The notes under the pieces: generated by a model
What the model was told of the DNA's origin: nothing
Database searches by the model: none
The model's input: the letters and a program-made list of their open reading frames with translations, nothing else
Translations under genes and position numbers: made by a program
Assembly (NCBI GenBank): GCA_029562645.1
Contig: JAKQUI010000005.1
Location: 195,961 to 259,960, forward strand
From: Spirochaetota bacterium
GTDB lineage: Bacteria; Spirochaetota; UBA4802; JAKQUI01
Reading direction: 5' to 3'
Length of the DNA stretch: 64,000 bases
Part shown: positions 8,305-16,730 of the stretch, one piece after another
How positions within the stretch are numbered: position 1 is the first letter of the stretch
How the letters are laid out: each line of letters starts with the position of its first letter

Positions 8305-9642
8305 ATGACCGTCGACAAGCTTCCGCCGCAGGATATCGAGGCCGAGGTTTCGTGCCTGGCCTCCATCCTGCTGAGCAAAGCGGCCCTCCTGAAAGTCCTC
8401 GAAATCCTCCACCCGGAGGATTTTTATCTAGAGCGGCATAAGTACATATTCGAGGCCATAACCGAACTTGAGCGGAAGAACCTTCCGATCGATCTGGTGA
8501 TGCTCAAGCAGCGCCTCTCCGACGCGAACCTCTTCGAGCGCGTGGGCGGGGACGAGGCGCTGGTCGCGATCTATCAGGCGGTGTCGACCTCGGCCAACGC
8601 CGAGTTTTACGCCCGCCGCGTGAAGGAGCTCTCCCTGCGCCGTCGCCTCATCGAGGTGTCGACCGACGTGGTGGAGAAGTGCTTCAATATGGGGCGCGAC
8701 ACCGAGGAGCTCCTCGACGAGGTCGAGCGCGACATCTTCACCGTGACGGAGCGGCGGATCACCACCGATCTCAGGAGCATCGCCGACATCCTTCCCGAGA
8801 CGCTCAACGCGATCGGGCAGATGTACGAGACCAAGCGCGCCGTGACCGGGGTCGCATCGGGTTTCACCGAGATGGACGAGACGCTCACCGGGTTTCACGA
8901 ATCGGAGCTCATCATCATCGCCGCGCGGCCCTCGATGGGGAAAACGGCCTTCGCGCTCAATATCGCCAACCACGTGGCGCTGCGCGACCGGAAGCCGGTG
9001 CTTTTTTTTTCGCTGGAAATGCCGGCCACGCAACTCGCGACGCGGATGCTGTGCATTGAGGCCATGATCGATTCGCAGCGGGTGCGCACCGGCCATATCA
9101 GCCATGAGGAGCTCAACGCGCTCGTGCAGACCTCGGGACGCCTCGGGAAGTCGCCTATCTTTATCGACGATTCGCCGGCGGTCAACATCCTCGAGCTGCG
9201 CGCCAAGGCGCGCCGGCGCGCGCAGAAGGGCGAGCTGGGCGTGATCATCGTCGACTACCTGCAGCTCATCTCCAGCCTGTCGCGCACCGAGCGCCACTTG
9301 CAGATCGCGGAGATCTCGCGCTCGCTCAAGCAGATCTCGCGCGAGCTCAACGTCCCGGTGATCGCGCTCTCGCAGCTCTCGCGCGCCGTGGAGGCCCGCA
9401 CCGACCAGCGCCCGCAGCTCTCGGACCTGCGCGAGTCGGGCGCCATCGAACAGGACGCGGACGTGGTGATGTTCATCTACCGCGAGGAGCGGGTGAAAAA
9501 GGACACCGAGAAGAAGGGTATCGCGGAGATCATCATCGCAAAACAGCGAAACGGCCCCATCCGGAACGTCGAGCTCAAATTTTGGGAAAAGTACACGAAA
9601 TTCGACAACCTCGACCGCATCCACGGCGCCGAGGAATACTGA
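8305..9642 (+). CDS. dnaB: Replicative DNA helicase
   Basis: Hexameric 5'-3' helicase that unwinds the replication fork. The N-terminal domain (PPQDIEAEVSCLASILLSKA) is typical of DnaB. The C-terminal RecA-like domain has Walker A in RPSMGKTAFALN (about residue 211), FFSLEM, the Walker B region VIIVDYLQLI, and the DLRESGAIEQDADVVMFIYR block. Length 445 residues is normal, and no intein is present although DnaB is a common intein site. The ATG at 8305 lies three bases after the rplI stop. Confidence 0.95.
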   Translation: MTVDKLPPQDIEAEVSCLASILLSKAALLKVLEILHPEDFYLERHKYIFEAITELERKNLPIDLVMLKQRLSDANLFERVGGDEALVAIYQAVSTSANAEFYARRVKELSLRRRLIEVSTDVVEKCFNMGRDTEELLDEVERDIFTVTERRITTDLRSIADILPETLNAIGQMYETKRAVTGVASGFTEMDETLTGFHESELIIIAARPSMGKTAFALNIANHVALRDRKPVLFFSLEMPATQLATRMLCIEAMIDSQRVRTGHISHEELNALVQTSGRLGKSPIFIDDSPAVNILELRAKARRRAQKGELGVIIVDYLQLISSLSRTERHLQIAEISRSLKQISRELNVPVIALSQLSRAVEARTDQRPQLSDLRESGAIEQDADVVMFIYREERVKKDTEKKGIAEIIIAKQRNGPIRNVELKFWEKYTKFDNLDRIHGAEEY

Positions 9643-9654
9643 TCACGCGCGGCC

Positions 9655-10368
9655 ATGGCGACAAAGAACGATTTTATCAGCGGACTGAAAAAGCACAAGA
9701 TCAAGAAGCCCGTGCTCGACGCCTTCGAGGCGGTCAACCGGGCGAAGTTCTTCGATCCCTTCTTCAAGAACAAGCTGTATCTGCCCGACGAGCCCATCCC
9801 CATCGGCTACGGCGAGATGAGCGATCCGCTGCTCTCCCTGCTCCAGATGCTCAATCACCTTGCGCCGAAGCGAAGCGCCCGCGTGCTCGAGGTGGGCACG
9901 GGCAGCGGGTATTCGACGGCGCTCCTTGCGCACCTGGTGGACGAGGTGGCGACGGTGGAGCACAACGAGAAGCTCGCGCTGGGCGCCAAGGACACGCTGG
10001 CGGCGAACAAGATCGACAACGTGCGCATCTTCGTTGGCGACGGGACCGACCCCCGGTCGAACCTCGGCATCTTTGACGCGATCATCATTTTTGGCGCGTG
10101 TAAAATTCGGCCGTTGCGGCTGATTCAGTGCCTCAAGAAGGGCGGGTCGATGGTGTTCCCGATGGGACCCATCATTCGCCAGCAGATCGCGCTCGTCGTC
10201 AACGACCTCATGGTGGACGACGTGCAGCTCTACAAGACGAAGTTCCACGAATTCTGCGTGTTCCCGCCGCTGCGGGGAATGTTCGGCACCGATTTCGAGG
10301 GGTTCCCCAATCTCTCCGAAGAGGTGTTGCCGGGCGTGGAAAAGCCGTCCGGGAAGGAGCAGCCGTAG
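9655..10368 (+). CDS. Protein-L-isoaspartate O-methyltransferase-like protein
   Basis: A class I SAM-dependent methyltransferase of the PCMT family, which repairs isoaspartyl residues in aged proteins. Seen: a preceding YLPDEPIPIGYGEMSDPLL segment equivalent to the PCMT substrate loop, then motif I LEVGTGSGYSTALLAHLV, an acidic residue after strand 2 (VATVEHNE), and IFVGDGTD. The usual IGYGQTISQP block is changed to IGYGEMSDP, so activity on isoaspartate is not certain. At 237 residues it is close to the family length (about 210-220) plus a tail. It is the last gene of the ribosomal/replication operon and ends directly against the stop of the convergent gene. Confidence 0.75.
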   Translation: MATKNDFISGLKKHKIKKPVLDAFEAVNRAKFFDPFFKNKLYLPDEPIPIGYGEMSDPLLSLLQMLNHLAPKRSARVLEVGTGSGYSTALLAHLVDEVATVEHNEKLALGAKDTLAANKIDNVRIFVGDGTDPRSNLGIFDAIIIFGACKIRPLRLIQCLKKGGSMVFPMGPIIRQQIALVVNDLMVDDVQLYKTKFHEFCVFPPLRGMFGTDFEGFPNLSEEVLPGVEKPSGKEQP

Positions 10369-10722
10369 CTACAGGTCGGACTTCTTTTTCTCCTCGGGTT
10401 TCTCGTCGGGTCGGTGGCAGTACCGGCAGCCGTGTATGAGCAGGCGTCGGTCGCCCTCGGTGTCGATGAAGGTCGCGTAGAGCGCCTCGTATTTCGTGAG
10501 GACGGAGCCGCAGAGCGGGCAGATCCGCTCGCCGGGGTGTCGCCCAACGGCATTATTCACGGTTACCGCGCTTGGGTTGACCTGGACCGCGTTCGCGCCC
10601 CGCTCGCGGTCGGGCGTTATGATCTCCCGCACCTTGCTCTTCCCCGCCTCGTAGAGGGACACCATATAGAGGAAGGCCAGAACGCCAACCAGCAGTCCTA
10701 TCGCGTAGAAAACGTATTCCAT
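10369..10722 (-). CDS. Membrane-anchored zinc-ribbon protein, unknown
   Basis: A 117-residue protein with one N-terminal transmembrane helix (YAIGLLVGVLAFLYMVSLY). A charged linker and a likely zinc ribbon follow: CPLCG at about residue 90 and CRYCH about 30 residues later, a CxxC-CxxC arrangement. The lysine-rich tail ends KKKSDL. I recognise no named family. It is the last gene of a minus-strand operon (helicase, exonuclease, methyltransferase, this gene); its ATG lies one base after the methyltransferase stop. Its stop abuts the stop of the convergent gene. A role in the repair operon is possible but rests only on position. Confidence 0.6.
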   Translation of the reverse strand: MEYVFYAIGLLVGVLAFLYMVSLYEAGKSKVREIITPDRERGANAVQVNPSAVTVNNAVGRHPGERICPLCGSVLTKYEALYATFIDTEGDRRLLIHGCRYCHRPDEKPEEKKKSDL

Positions 10723-10723
10723 G

Positions 10724-11497
10724 TCATTTCTTCCTGGTGACGAAATTGGTCATGACCGTTGTAGTGCTGACGGGTTCAAAGCTGTAATCACTGAAGACAT
10801 CGAGGGTCATGAAGCCTTCCTCTTCGAGCAGCGTCAGGATCTCGTCCGTCTCGTAAATGCGCTGCACGTGCTTCTCCGTGCGGACAACGCCCCGCCGGTC
10901 GCGGAAGTCGAGGACCGAATATACGAGCCGTGTGTCGCGGTCGAAATAGTTGCGCCATTCGATCTCCGTGCCCCGGACCGAATGGCGCATCACGGTGTTG
11001 TCGAAGTGGCGATTGATATTGTGTTCGGTCGTGATATCGAACATGAACACGCCCTCGTCGGCCATCGCGCGCCGCACGGAACGCAGCACGCGGCGAATGT
11101 CGTCGTACTCGAGGAAGTAATTCATCGTGTCGTGCACGGAGAAGATGAAGTCGAAGGTCCCGGCGAGCGGTAATTGCCGCATGTCGCCGCAAAGGACGCG
11201 AAAATTCCGGTAGGCGCGCATGCGCGAAACGCGCAGCATCTCCAGCGAGCGGTCCATGCCGAAGATGACGTACCGGTCGCGCGAAAACTTCGCGCCGAAA
11301 CGGCCGGTGCCGCATCCGAGCTCGAGCAGGCGGTTCGGGTGCTCGACGTACAGCAGCATGATGGACTTGATGTAGCGGTACCAGCGGTCGTAATCGACAT
11401 GCTTGAGGACCGTGTCATAGAATCGCGCGAACTCGGTGTACACCTCCGTCGTCGCCGCGCCGGGCCCGGTATCGGCCGTCTTACGTCGCTTCGGCAT
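10724..11497 (-). CDS. Class I SAM-dependent methyltransferase
   Basis: A 257-residue cytoplasmic methyltransferase. Motif I is LLELGCGTGRFGAKFS, the motif II acidic residue is in VIFGMDRSLEML, motif III is VLCGDMRQLPLAGTFDFIFS, and a post-motif reads DEGVFMFDITTEHN. The segment TEFARFYDTVLKHVDYDRW before motif I is typical of small-molecule methyltransferases of the UbiE/Methyltransf_25 group. The substrate cannot be predicted. The ATG at 11497 lies inside the 3' end of the exonuclease gene (17-base overlap), showing tight coupling to the repair operon. An upstream reading to 11650 exists only because the frame is open in antisense-like GC-rich sequence and is not used. Confidence 0.8.
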   Translation of the reverse strand: MPKRRKTADTGPGAATTEVYTEFARFYDTVLKHVDYDRWYRYIKSIMLLYVEHPNRLLELGCGTGRFGAKFSRDRYVIFGMDRSLEMLRVSRMRAYRNFRVLCGDMRQLPLAGTFDFIFSVHDTMNYFLEYDDIRRVLRSVRRAMADEGVFMFDITTEHNINRHFDNTVMRHSVRGTEIEWRNYFDRDTRLVYSVLDFRDRRGVVRTEKHVQRIYETDEILTLLEEEGFMTLDVFSDYSFEPVSTTTVMTNFVTRKK

Positions 11498-12707
11498 CGC
11501 CCGCCTTCCGGTGTAATCGTTTTTCCCGTTTCGCAAATCGCTCGGCGTACCATGTGATGATGCCCGCCGGCGCAGGATCGCCACCGACGCGCAGGACGCC
11601 CGCATCAATGAGCACGGCCGCCTCCCGGCACTGCGCGAGCGCATGGCCATAGTCGCGCGCGCGATGCTCGAAGTGTTTCGCGAGCTCCTCGAGCGAATAC
11701 AGCGAGCGCTCCTCGCGCCAGAGCTCGATCGCGCGGTCGTGCTGCCCCGTGCGCTTGAGGGCCGCGCCGTATTTCTTGAAGAGGCGCCGGTCGCCGAACA
11801 CCTCGCGTCCGATGAACTCGACGAGATCGATAAACAGCGCCCGGTCGACCCGATACAACCCGTGGGCGATGTTCATCAACGCGCGCGTCTCCAGCGCGGT
11901 GAAGTTTTTGTCGGCAACGCCTCGGTAGATGTCGTTGAGCGCGAACAGGAGGCTCGCCATGGAGCGCACATCGATGGCATTGTGCAGGAGCACCGCGGGA
12001 ATGCAGTCGATGGCGCCGGTGCGCTGAAACTCGAAAAAGACGTCGGGGATCATCCATCCCGGGATGTCGTCGTTTCTCACGATCCCGAGAAATTTCTCCT
12101 CCATCGATTTCAAACTGCAGCTCGCATAGATGCTCTTGAAAATGCGGCGACAGGGAAACAGCAGGTCGATGACCGGCGTGTCCACCGGGTAGCCCGGCAC
12201 GCCCGACAGGCGGTAGCGGTTTTTCAGCAACGGGACATCGAATGACTTTCCGTTGAAGGTCACCAGGGCGCGCGCCGAGCGAAGGCGGGGCACGATGTGC
12301 GCGAGTAAGAAGGACTCGGCGCGGTAGTCGTGCAGGAGATACTGTTCCACAACGAATGAACCGCCGTCGACGAACCCGAGGCCGATCACGAACGGATAGT
12401 TCCCGGTGCCGATGGAGAGGGAGGTCGTTTCCAGGTCGAGGAAGACGAGCGTGTCGAGGGAAAGGTCGTCCGGGTGCCGGTTGTAGCGCAGATAGGGACG
12501 AAGCGGACAGACCGTGCCGTCATCGGCGGAGGCGGGGACGATCGCGTCGAGGGGAACGCGCTCGGTGAACCGCCACAGCGTTTCACCGTTCGACGTAACG
12601 ACCTCGCCGCCGGCGCGGGCGAGCGACTCGGGCATCGTCGCCGGCTGGGGCGTCGACTGTGCCGGGGCCGTCGTTTCGTAGAGCTTAAGCTTGTCCCTGA
12701 TGTTCAC
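11481..12707 (-). CDS. mrfB: RNase H-fold 3'-5' exonuclease of the YprB/MrfB type
   Basis: Predicted DEDD exonuclease partner of the adjacent helicase. In Bacillus subtilis MrfA (YprA) and MrfB (YprB) act together in a repair route for mitomycin C damage independent of UvrABC. Exonuclease motifs seen: FLDLETTSL (Exo I D and E), VTFNGKSFDVPLL (Exo II), HNAIDVRSM (Exo III), followed by a helical repeat-like C-terminus. Length about 408 residues matches YprB. I chose GTG at 12707 because VNIRDKLKLYE resembles the YprB N-terminus; it overlaps the helicase 3' end by 23 bases. ATG 12635 is the alternative. Gene order and overlap with the helicase strongly support the assignment. Confidence 0.8.
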   Translation of the reverse strand: MNIRDKLKLYETTAPAQSTPQPATMPESLARAGGEVVTSNGETLWRFTERVPLDAIVPASADDGTVCPLRPYLRYNRHPDDLSLDTLVFLDLETTSLSIGTGNYPFVIGLGFVDGGSFVVEQYLLHDYRAESFLLAHIVPRLRSARALVTFNGKSFDVPLLKNRYRLSGVPGYPVDTPVIDLLFPCRRIFKSIYASCSLKSMEEKFLGIVRNDDIPGWMIPDVFFEFQRTGAIDCIPAVLLHNAIDVRSMASLLFALNDIYRGVADKNFTALETRALMNIAHGLYRVDRALFIDLVEFIGREVFGDRRLFKKYGAALKRTGQHDRAIELWREERSLYSLEELAKHFEHRARDYGHALAQCREAAVLIDAGVLRVGGDPAPAGIITWYAERFAKREKRLHRKAGDAEAT

Positions 12708-15021
12708 CGCAGCACTCGCGGAGGAAGGCGGCTGTGAGCCGCTTGATGTGCTCGTCGTTCGCGGGGAGCGGTCCCACGCAGCCGGGGCAGCCGTAGCGGC
12801 ACTCGCAGACCTCGATCGCCCGGACCGCCTCGGCGGCGATGACGTCAAGTATGGCGTATACGCGCTCGGAAAGCCCCACGCCGCCGGGGGTCGAATCGTA
12901 GATGAAGATCGCCGGCTTGCCGCTGTAGTTCGATCGCGCCTGGTGCTGCACGCGCACGTCGCTCACGTCCGAGAGCGTGTAGATGGGCGCGATGTTCCGC
13001 AGGAGATAGGCCGCCCCGTAGAGGACCCGCCCGGCGATCTCGCGTCCCGCCATCGCGTGGAGGCGCTCCTCGTCGATGTCGAGCCAGGCGGCCGCCGTGT
13101 GCATCTCGATCTCCGGCAGGTGGATCTTGCCCCATCCGAGGTTTTCGTGCGTGTCGAACTTGATCTTCTTGAACATGACCGGCGTGGTGCGCACGGTGAT
13201 CTCGCCCCGGGAGAATACGGCGATGGGGAGCGAGCGCTCCTCGAACTTCTCCAGCACGTGGATGTCGGTCTTCGTCTCGGCGTCGGTGTAGTAGTCCGAT
13301 TCCACCTCATGGCAGAAGGCCATGCGCCCCTCCCAGTCGAGGGTGTCGATGAAAAACTGCCGTCCCTGATGGATGTAGATCGCGTCCTCGTGGATGAGGG
13401 TCGCGGCGGAGTAGTAATCGACCTCGCCGATCACCTTCGGGTTTCGCCGCGCCGCGGGGTCGCGTCGGGAGACGCCCGCCGGGTCGGGCATGGCGCGCAG
13501 GGTCTTGTCCTGCTTGTCGTTTATGATGAGAAAGTTCTCCTGCGCGGCCGTGCGCAGCGAGATCTCGTTCGCCGGGTAGATGTCGCTCATCCAGTGATAG
13601 GTGTCCTCGGCGCGCTTGAGGACGCCGCGCTCGGCGAGGTAGTCCAGCATGTCGCGCGTGGACCCGAGGTGCGCCGAGAAGCGCTCATCGGCGTGAAACG
13701 GCAGCTCGAAGGCGGCGCACTTGAGGTGGTCCATGAGGATGAGCAGGTTGTCTGGGTTGATGGTGGCCGATTCGGGATTGGACTTCACGATGTAATCGGG
13801 ATTGTTCGCGATGTACTGGTCCAGGGGCGAGCTCGTCGCCACCATGATGGCGAGCGACTTGTTGCCGCGCCGACCCGCCCGCCCGAACTGCTGGTGCAGG
13901 GACGAAATCGATCCGGGATAGCCCACGGTGATCGCCACGTCCAGCATGCCGATGTCGAGACCGAGCTCGAGCGCGTTGGTGGATACCACGCCCGTGATGC
14001 TCCCAGCGCGAAGGCCCTGCTCGATGCGGCGCCGTTCGGTGGGCAGATAGCCCCCCCGGTAGCCGACGATGCTCACGCCGGGGCACTTGTGCCGCAGGTA
14101 GGTCGACACGATCTCGACGCGCATGCGGCTCCGCGCGAAGACGATCGTCGGGATCTTATTGAGCAGCACGAAGGATCCGACCTTCGCCGCCTCCTTGACG
14201 GCCGAGGCGCGGATCCCGAGCTGCTCGTTGACGACCGGCGGATTGTAGATCACGTAATGCCGCTCGCCGCGCGGCGCGCCGTTGTTGTTCACGAGCGCGC
14301 ACTCGCGTCCGATCAGGGCCTCCGCGTGCTCCTTCGGGTTGCGTATCGTGGCGGAGCAGCAGATGAACTGCGGGCGCGAGCCGTAAAAGGCGCAGATGCG
14401 GTGCAGGCGTCGCATGAGGTTGGCGAAGTGGCTGCCGAAGACGCCGCTGTACGAGTGGATCTCGTCGATGACGATGTACTTGAGATTCTCGAAGAGCTTG
14501 ATCCAGATGGTGTGATGCGGCAGAATCCCCGCGTGCAGCATGTCGGGGTTGGTGATCACGATATTGCCCGCCGCCTTCACCGCCTTGCGGGCCGATGCGG
14601 GCGTGTCGCCGTCGAAGGTGTACGTGCGCAGCTCGATCCCCGTGTCCTCGACGATGGCGTTGAGCTCGGCGAGCTGGTCCTGCGAGAGCGCCTTCGTGGG
14701 AAAGAGGTACAGCGCGCGCGCCTCGGGGTTTTTCGCGATGGCGTCGATGACCGGCAGGTTGTAGCACAGGGTCTTTCCCGAGGCCGTCGGCGTGACCACG
14801 ACCACGTTGTCTCCGGCGCGCACGCGGTCGAACGCCTCGCGCTGGTGGGCGTACAGTCGCTCGATGCCGCGCGTACGATACCGCGCGACCAGGTTCGGTT
14901 CGACGCCGTCGGGATAGTCCGTGTAGGTCCCGTCGAAGGCGTCCACGCGCATCCAGAGACGCACGTTCTCCGAGAAGGATTGATACGATTGGAGATACTC
15001 GATGAGCTGATCGATGTTCAT
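12685..15021 (-). CDS. mrfA: DEAD/DEAH-box helicase of the YprA/MrfA type with DUF1998 zinc domain
   Basis: Superfamily 2 ATP-dependent helicase predicted to work with the next gene in DNA damage repair. Seen in order: Q-like segment and Walker A VTPTASGKTLCYNLPV (about residue 53), DEIH in VIDEIHSYSG, CCSAT motif III, motif V TNALELGLDIG, motif VI FGRAGRRG. The C-terminal DUF1998 region ends with CECRYGCPGC, a CxCx3Cx2C cluster like the zinc-binding cysteines of MrfA. Length about 778 residues equals that of YprA. The start ATG at 15021 is preferred to a GTG at 15036. It is the first gene of a four-gene minus-strand operon. A 784-residue frame on the other strand is only its antisense shadow. 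Confidence 0.85.
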   Translation of the reverse strand: MNIDQLIEYLQSYQSFSENVRLWMRVDAFDGTYTDYPDGVEPNLVARYRTRGIERLYAHQREAFDRVRAGDNVVVVTPTASGKTLCYNLPVIDAIAKNPEARALYLFPTKALSQDQLAELNAIVEDTGIELRTYTFDGDTPASARKAVKAAGNIVITNPDMLHAGILPHHTIWIKLFENLKYIVIDEIHSYSGVFGSHFANLMRRLHRICAFYGSRPQFICCSATIRNPKEHAEALIGRECALVNNNGAPRGERHYVIYNPPVVNEQLGIRASAVKEAAKVGSFVLLNKIPTIVFARSRMRVEIVSTYLRHKCPGVSIVGYRGGYLPTERRRIEQGLRAGSITGVVSTNALELGLDIGMLDVAITVGYPGSISSLHQQFGRAGRRGNKSLAIMVATSSPLDQYIANNPDYIVKSNPESATINPDNLLILMDHLKCAAFELPFHADERFSAHLGSTRDMLDYLAERGVLKRAEDTYHWMSDIYPANEISLRTAAQENFLIINDKQDKTLRAMPDPAGVSRRDPAARRNPKVIGEVDYYSAATLIHEDAIYIHQGRQFFIDTLDWEGRMAFCHEVESDYYTDAETKTDIHVLEKFEERSLPIAVFSRGEITVRTTPVMFKKIKFDTHENLGWGKIHLPEIEMHTAAAWLDIDEERLHAMAGREIAGRVLYGAAYLLRNIAPIYTLSDVSDVRVQHQARSNYSGKPAIFIYDSTPGGVGLSERVYAILDVIAAEAVRAIEVCECRYGCPGCVGPLPANDEHIKRLTAAFLRECCGEHQGQA

Positions 15022-15261
15022 GGCCGAGCCGTACACGCGACATAATGCAAAAGCGGCGTTCTGTCAACCACTAGTCCGAATCCGCGAAGGCGGACCAGCG
15101 TTCGATACCCGAGGGATACATCAGATATAATCGTCGCTATGTTCCTCTCGTAGTGGGAACGCTCTGATTGGCGACAATTCAAAAATATTGAAGTTGACAA
15201 AATCATAACATACTATACGCATGATTAGCCATTCGTCAACCACATTATCAGGAGTTTTATT

Positions 15262-15663
15262 GTGAATATAAAAAAATATCTTCTCGCAAGCGTTGCGGTC
15301 TATGTCGCCTTTCAGGCAATCGATTTCGTTTTTCACGGCATCATCATGGCCGACACGTACAAGGCGCTTTCACACTTGTGGCGCTCCGACATGATGTCAT
15401 ATATGTGGATCATGTATCTGGCCGGGGTCGTGCTCGCCGGGGCGTTCACCTATATCTTCGTCAAGGGATACGAGGGGAAGGGCCTGCTCGAGGGGGTGCG
15501 CTTCGGCATCGTCGCGGGTTTGTTCATGAATGTGATGGGGATGTTCGGGCAATATGCGATGTATCCCGTTCCCTTCTCGCTGACACTCATCTGGTTCGGA
15601 TACGGGATGGCGCAATATGTTATCGGGGGAGTCATCGCCGCGGCGATCTATCGACCTGAATAG
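15262..15663 (+). CDS. Small four-helix membrane protein, unknown
   Basis: A 133-residue integral membrane protein with about four hydrophobic segments (KYLLASVAVYVAFQAIDFVF; MWIMYLAGVVLAGAFTYIFV; FGIVAGLFMNVMGMFG; MAQYVIGGVIAAAIY). The general pattern resembles small DUF1761/DUF2177-like membrane proteins, but I cannot assign a family. The start is GTG at 15262 with AGGAG eight bases upstream. The upstream gap is AT-rich and includes a TTGACA near 15194. A strong terminator follows at 15710-15752, so it is transcribed alone. Confidence 0.75.
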   Translation: MNIKKYLLASVAVYVAFQAIDFVFHGIIMADTYKALSHLWRSDMMSYMWIMYLAGVVLAGAFTYIFVKGYEGKGLLEGVRFGIVAGLFMNVMGMFGQYAMYPVPFSLTLIWFGYGMAQYVIGGVIAAAIYRPE

Positions 15664-15709
15664 CCGTACGACAACGTTCCGTGAGTGTCGTGCGCCAGTG
15701 ACGGCTTCG

Positions 15710-15752
15710 GCCGGTTTTCCGCCCTGCGCAATGGAAGGGAAACCGGCTTTTT
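15710..15752 (+). terminator. Rho-independent terminator
   Basis: GCCGGTTTTCC (15710-15720) pairs with GGGAAACCGGC (15737-15747) over 11 positions including one G-T pair, with a 16-base loop and five T after the stem. It ends the transcript of the small membrane protein. Confidence 0.75.
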
Positions 15753-15754
15753 GT

Positions 15755-15783
15755 TTGACATCACGCCGAATGATGAGTATGCA
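15755..15783 (+). promoter_or_regulatory. Candidate sigma-70-type promoter for the PEBP-family gene
   Basis: TTGACA at 15755-15760, a 17-base spacer and TATGCA at 15778-15783. The -35 is perfect and the -10 matches only in its first half. It lies just after a terminator and about 80 bases before the next start codon, where a promoter is expected. Confidence 0.4.
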
Positions 15784-15865
15784 ATGATCGTACCGTATGA
15801 CGCGCAGAGGCGATGCCTGCGGGGTGATCGCCATACGGGTGCGTCATGGGTTTGCGGGAGATCCC

Positions 15866-16333
15866 ATGGAAACGATAATCGTCACATCATCGGCATTCCG
15901 AAACGGCGGGACGATCCCCGCACGGTTCACTTGCGACGGTCCCGACGTCTCGCCGCCGCTTTCGTGGACCGGCGTCCCCGCAGGCGCGAAGGGCCTTGCG
16001 CTTATCTGCGATGATCCGGACGCGCCCGCCGGAGACTGGGTTCACTGGGTCATGTACGATATCCCTCCGTCTACAACCGCTCTTGCCGAAAACCAGCCAA
16101 CGACACAGACGCTTCCCGGCGGAGCGAAGCAGGGAGTGAACGATTTCCGGAAGATCGGATACGGAGGGCCTTGCCCGCCCGGGGGTACGCATCGGTATTT
16201 TTTTACGATCTACACGCTCGATATCGCGCTGAATCTTGAGCCCGGGAAAACCAAGGCGGAGCTGTTGCGCGCACTGCAGGGACATATCGTCGCCCAGGGA
16301 CAGCTGATGGGTGCGTATACGCGAACGCGTTGA
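15866..16333 (+). CDS. YbhB/YbcL family (PEBP/RKIP-like) protein
   Basis: A phosphatidylethanolamine-binding-protein-like fold; the bacterial members have no settled function. Diagnostic blocks: IPARFTCDGPDVSPPLSW, DDPDAPAGDWVHWVMYDIP (the DPDAP and HW ligand-pocket motifs), GYGGPCPPGGTHRYFFTIY (GxxPP and HRY). Length 155 residues is normal. The ATG at 15866 has GGGAG seven to eight bases before it; an in-frame ATG at 15797 is less likely. Transcribed alone or with the tiny gene at 16442. Confidence 0.9.
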   Translation: METIIVTSSAFRNGGTIPARFTCDGPDVSPPLSWTGVPAGAKGLALICDDPDAPAGDWVHWVMYDIPPSTTALAENQPTTQTLPGGAKQGVNDFRKIGYGGPCPPGGTHRYFFTIYTLDIALNLEPGKTKAELLRALQGHIVAQGQLMGAYTRTR

Positions 16334-16441
16334 AATGATGTGAAGTTCGTCGTGGAGGATCCCGTCCGACGTGAAGGTTCCAGTCGCCGGATCGAAGAAA
16401 ATAGTATGCCGGTGTATATCAACACCTGATGCGGGGGAAGC

Positions 16442-16612
16442 ATGAAGATCGAGTTTTCTGAACAAGAGGCCGCGTTCATTTTTTTCATGATGGAGAACAT
16501 GACGAAGTTCGAGGGCCTGGACAAGCAAACGCAAAGCGCCGTTCACGCGCTGGTGGCCAGAATCCAGGCGACGCTGCGGGCGCACGGGATCGACGAGAGG
16601 AGTCGCTTTTAA
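16442..16612 (+). CDS. Small 56-residue protein, unknown
   Basis: An ATG at 16442 preceded by GGGGGAAG opens a 56-residue frame: MKIEFSEQEAAFIFFMMENM at the start and LRAHGIDERSRF at the end. The sequence is a plausible amphipathic two-helix protein, and its composition is that of coding sequence. No family is recognised. It stands between the PEBP gene and the repeat protein gene on the same strand. The good ribosome-binding site is the main support. Confidence 0.5.
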   Translation: MKIEFSEQEAAFIFFMMENMTKFEGLDKQTQSAVHALVARIQATLRAHGIDERSRF

Positions 16613-16730
16613 GGACATGTGCCGGTTCCGTCGCCAGCATGCACGTGCCGGAGCGCGAACCGTATGATACGATGCAATTCTCCGTACGCGAAGGCGAATC
16701 GGCCTAGAGAGAAATAACACGGTGAATGCG

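Noticed and set aside
12691-15045. A 784-residue open frame on the plus strand
   Set aside because: It is the antisense shadow of the MrfA helicase gene, low in credible motifs and rich in Arg, Val, Asp and Gly as expected from reversed GC-rich codons.
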